Of a stretch of 31,213 nt of DNA, positions 30,507 through 31,213 are shown piece by piece. The stretch comes from an uncultured Bacilli bacterium. GTDB lineage: Bacteria > Bacillota_I > Bacilli_A > RF39 > UBA660. Within the stretch, counting starts at the first letter, position 1; every line of letters begins with the position of its first letter. The notes below the pieces were generated by a model that searched no databases, had not been told where the DNA came from, and saw only the letters and a list, made by a program, of their open reading frames with translations. The stretch spans positions 1 to 31,213 of the forward strand of contig CAKONX010000005.1 of assembly GCA_934098345.1 (NCBI GenBank). The letters run 5' to 3'. Position numbers and translations under genes: made by a program.

Positions 30507-31213
30507 ATGTGCACGAGTTCAACTGTTTCAACAATTACATCTGTAACTTATTTAGCATTATGTTTCATTATTCCAATTTTATATTATGTTTATTATAGAA
30601 ATAAAAAAAGCAGAAAGAAAAATTATCGAAATGCCTTTTTAGTTATGGTAATCTTATTACTTGCTTTATTTATTCCAAAATTTATAATTGCTAATTTTAT
30701 GAGTGATAGTTGCATAAATTGTATTATAAACAATAAATGTGAGGAGAAAAAAGTGGATAATAAAGAGGATAAAACTACTACAACTACCAAAAAAGTAGAT
30801 GCAGTTACAACTACAACAAGTGTAACAACAACGAAGACTAGCACAACTAGTAAAACTACTAAAAAAGCAAATGATGCTGGAAGTTATGAAATGGTAAAGG
30901 AAATTGATGGTGAAAGAAAAGATGTTGGAGTATCTAGTAAAGGATACACAATATATACCATTGATGGTGTTACTTATGTTGATGGATATATGATCGTTAA
31001 TAAAACATATACAGTAAGTTCAGATTTTGTTCCAAAAGATACATATAAACCAAGTGAAGGAAAAACAAATACATGTAATGATTGTATTAATAATACAGTT
31101 TATAAAGCATGGAAAATTATGCAAGCCGATGCTGCAAGTTTAGGTTTAAATATTAGAATTACTTCTGGTTATAGGCCTTACCAAACTCAAAATACAATAT
31201 ATAATAGATATGT
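30507..31213 (+). CDS. VanY-type D-alanyl-D-alanine carboxypeptidase with two N-terminal membrane helices, 5' part
   Basis: 235 codons lie in the window and the gene runs off the right edge. Two membrane helices (about 10-31 and 43-63) enclose a basic loop (RNKKSRKKNYR), placing the rest outside. A Thr/Lys-rich linker follows (about 83-125), then a M15B/VanY-type domain with the hallmark ITSGYRPYQTQNTIYNRY after a helix (WKIMQADAASLGLNIR). The catalytic SxHxxG and later His lie beyond the edge. The enzyme trims peptidoglycan stem peptides. The start is uncertain: ATG at 30507 has a weak ribosome binding site but gives sensible topology. A GTG at 30753 with GAGGAG 6 bases before it would yield a protein without helices, beginning DNKEDK like the upstream gene's DNKEEK. 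Confidence 0.85.
   Translation, partial: MCTSSTVSTITSVTYLALCFIIPILYYVYYRNKKSRKKNYRNAFLVMVILLLALFIPKFIIANFMSDSCINCIINNKCEEKKVDNKEDKTTTTTKKVDAVTTTTSVTTTKTSTTSKTTKKANDAGSYEMVKEIDGERKDVGVSSKGYTIYTIDGVTYVDGYMIVNKTYTVSSDFVPKDTYKPSEGKTNTCNDCINNTVYKAWKIMQADAASLGLNIRITSGYRPYQTQNTIYNRY

Noticed and set aside
30623..30844. A minus-strand open frame of about 73 codons opposite the carboxypeptidase linker
   Set aside because: It mirrors the Thr/Lys linker codons. The forward frame continues into a recognisable VanY domain.
1..31213. Use of TGA as a tryptophan codon (Mycoplasma-type code), considered because of the AT-rich genome
   Set aside because: The recognised proteins are full length with TGG for conserved tryptophans, and no conserved domain is interrupted by TGA, so the standard code fits.

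Overview
The window is a very AT-rich, densely packed bacterial chromosome segment. It suggests a low-GC Gram-positive lineage (Bacillota/Mycoplasmatota type, for example one of the uncultured gut Bacilli). The reasons are: AGGAGG- or GGTGA-type ribosome binding sites before most genes, TTGACA/TATAAT-type promoters, many short U-tailed terminators, Firmicute gene sets (pcrA, NAD ligase, lgt, a TagO-like transferase, collagen-like surface protein, PduL-type phosphotransacylase) and no outer-membrane genes. TGA is not read as tryptophan in any recognised gene, so the standard bacterial code fits. The exact taxon is inference.

Layout. 1-2.4 kb: the start of rplM with its own promoter, truA, and two overlapping ABC-ATPase-like genes with eroded motifs. 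They sit where ecfA1-ecfA2-ecfT-truA-rplM is usual in Firmicutes, but ecfT is missing. 2.4-5.9 kb: a BrkB/YihY membrane protein, a sensor with two binding-protein-like domains and an altered GGDEF motif (DGNEF), and a single-pass membrane protein. 5.9-8.9 kb: ligA and a sugar-phosphate nucleotidyltransferase. 9.0-9.9 kb: a forward-strand zeta-toxin-like kinase overlapped by a 43-residue basic peptide gene. 10-12 kb: pcrA, with a LexA-box-like site in its promoter. 12.1-14.1 kb: a collagen-like surface protein followed by a glycosyltransferase with a helical-repeat tail. 14.2-17.9 kb: lgt and uvrA; uvrA also has a LexA-box-like site in its promoter.

18.0-21.0 kb is the most unusual part. It holds an unrecognised secreted protein whose start lies in a strong hairpin followed by a T7 run, a FtsX/MacB-like permease with no ATPase beside it, and a membrane-bound HTH regulator that appears split by an in-frame TAA. 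21.0-24.4 kb: dusB, a stand-alone PduL-type phosphotransacylase, a HAD phosphatase, a TagO/WecA-like transferase and a tRNA-Glu(CUC) with an odd T-loop. 24.5-27.5 kb: three unrecognised genes, two coding for large helical proteins, one with mTERF-like repeats. 27.6-31.2 kb: small forward genes (membrane protein, acidic protein, HTH regulator), a convergent RluA-type synthase plus a membrane-anchored, probably inactive nuclease-fold protein, then a Lys/Thr-rich membrane protein and the start of a VanY-type D,D-carboxypeptidase.

DNA repair (ligA, pcrA, uvrA), translation and RNA modification (rplM, truA, dusB, RluA-type) and envelope functions (lgt, TagO-like, carboxypeptidase, collagen/glycosyltransferase) dominate. 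No insertion sequence, CRISPR array or prophage was seen. No gap between genes exceeds about 185 bases.
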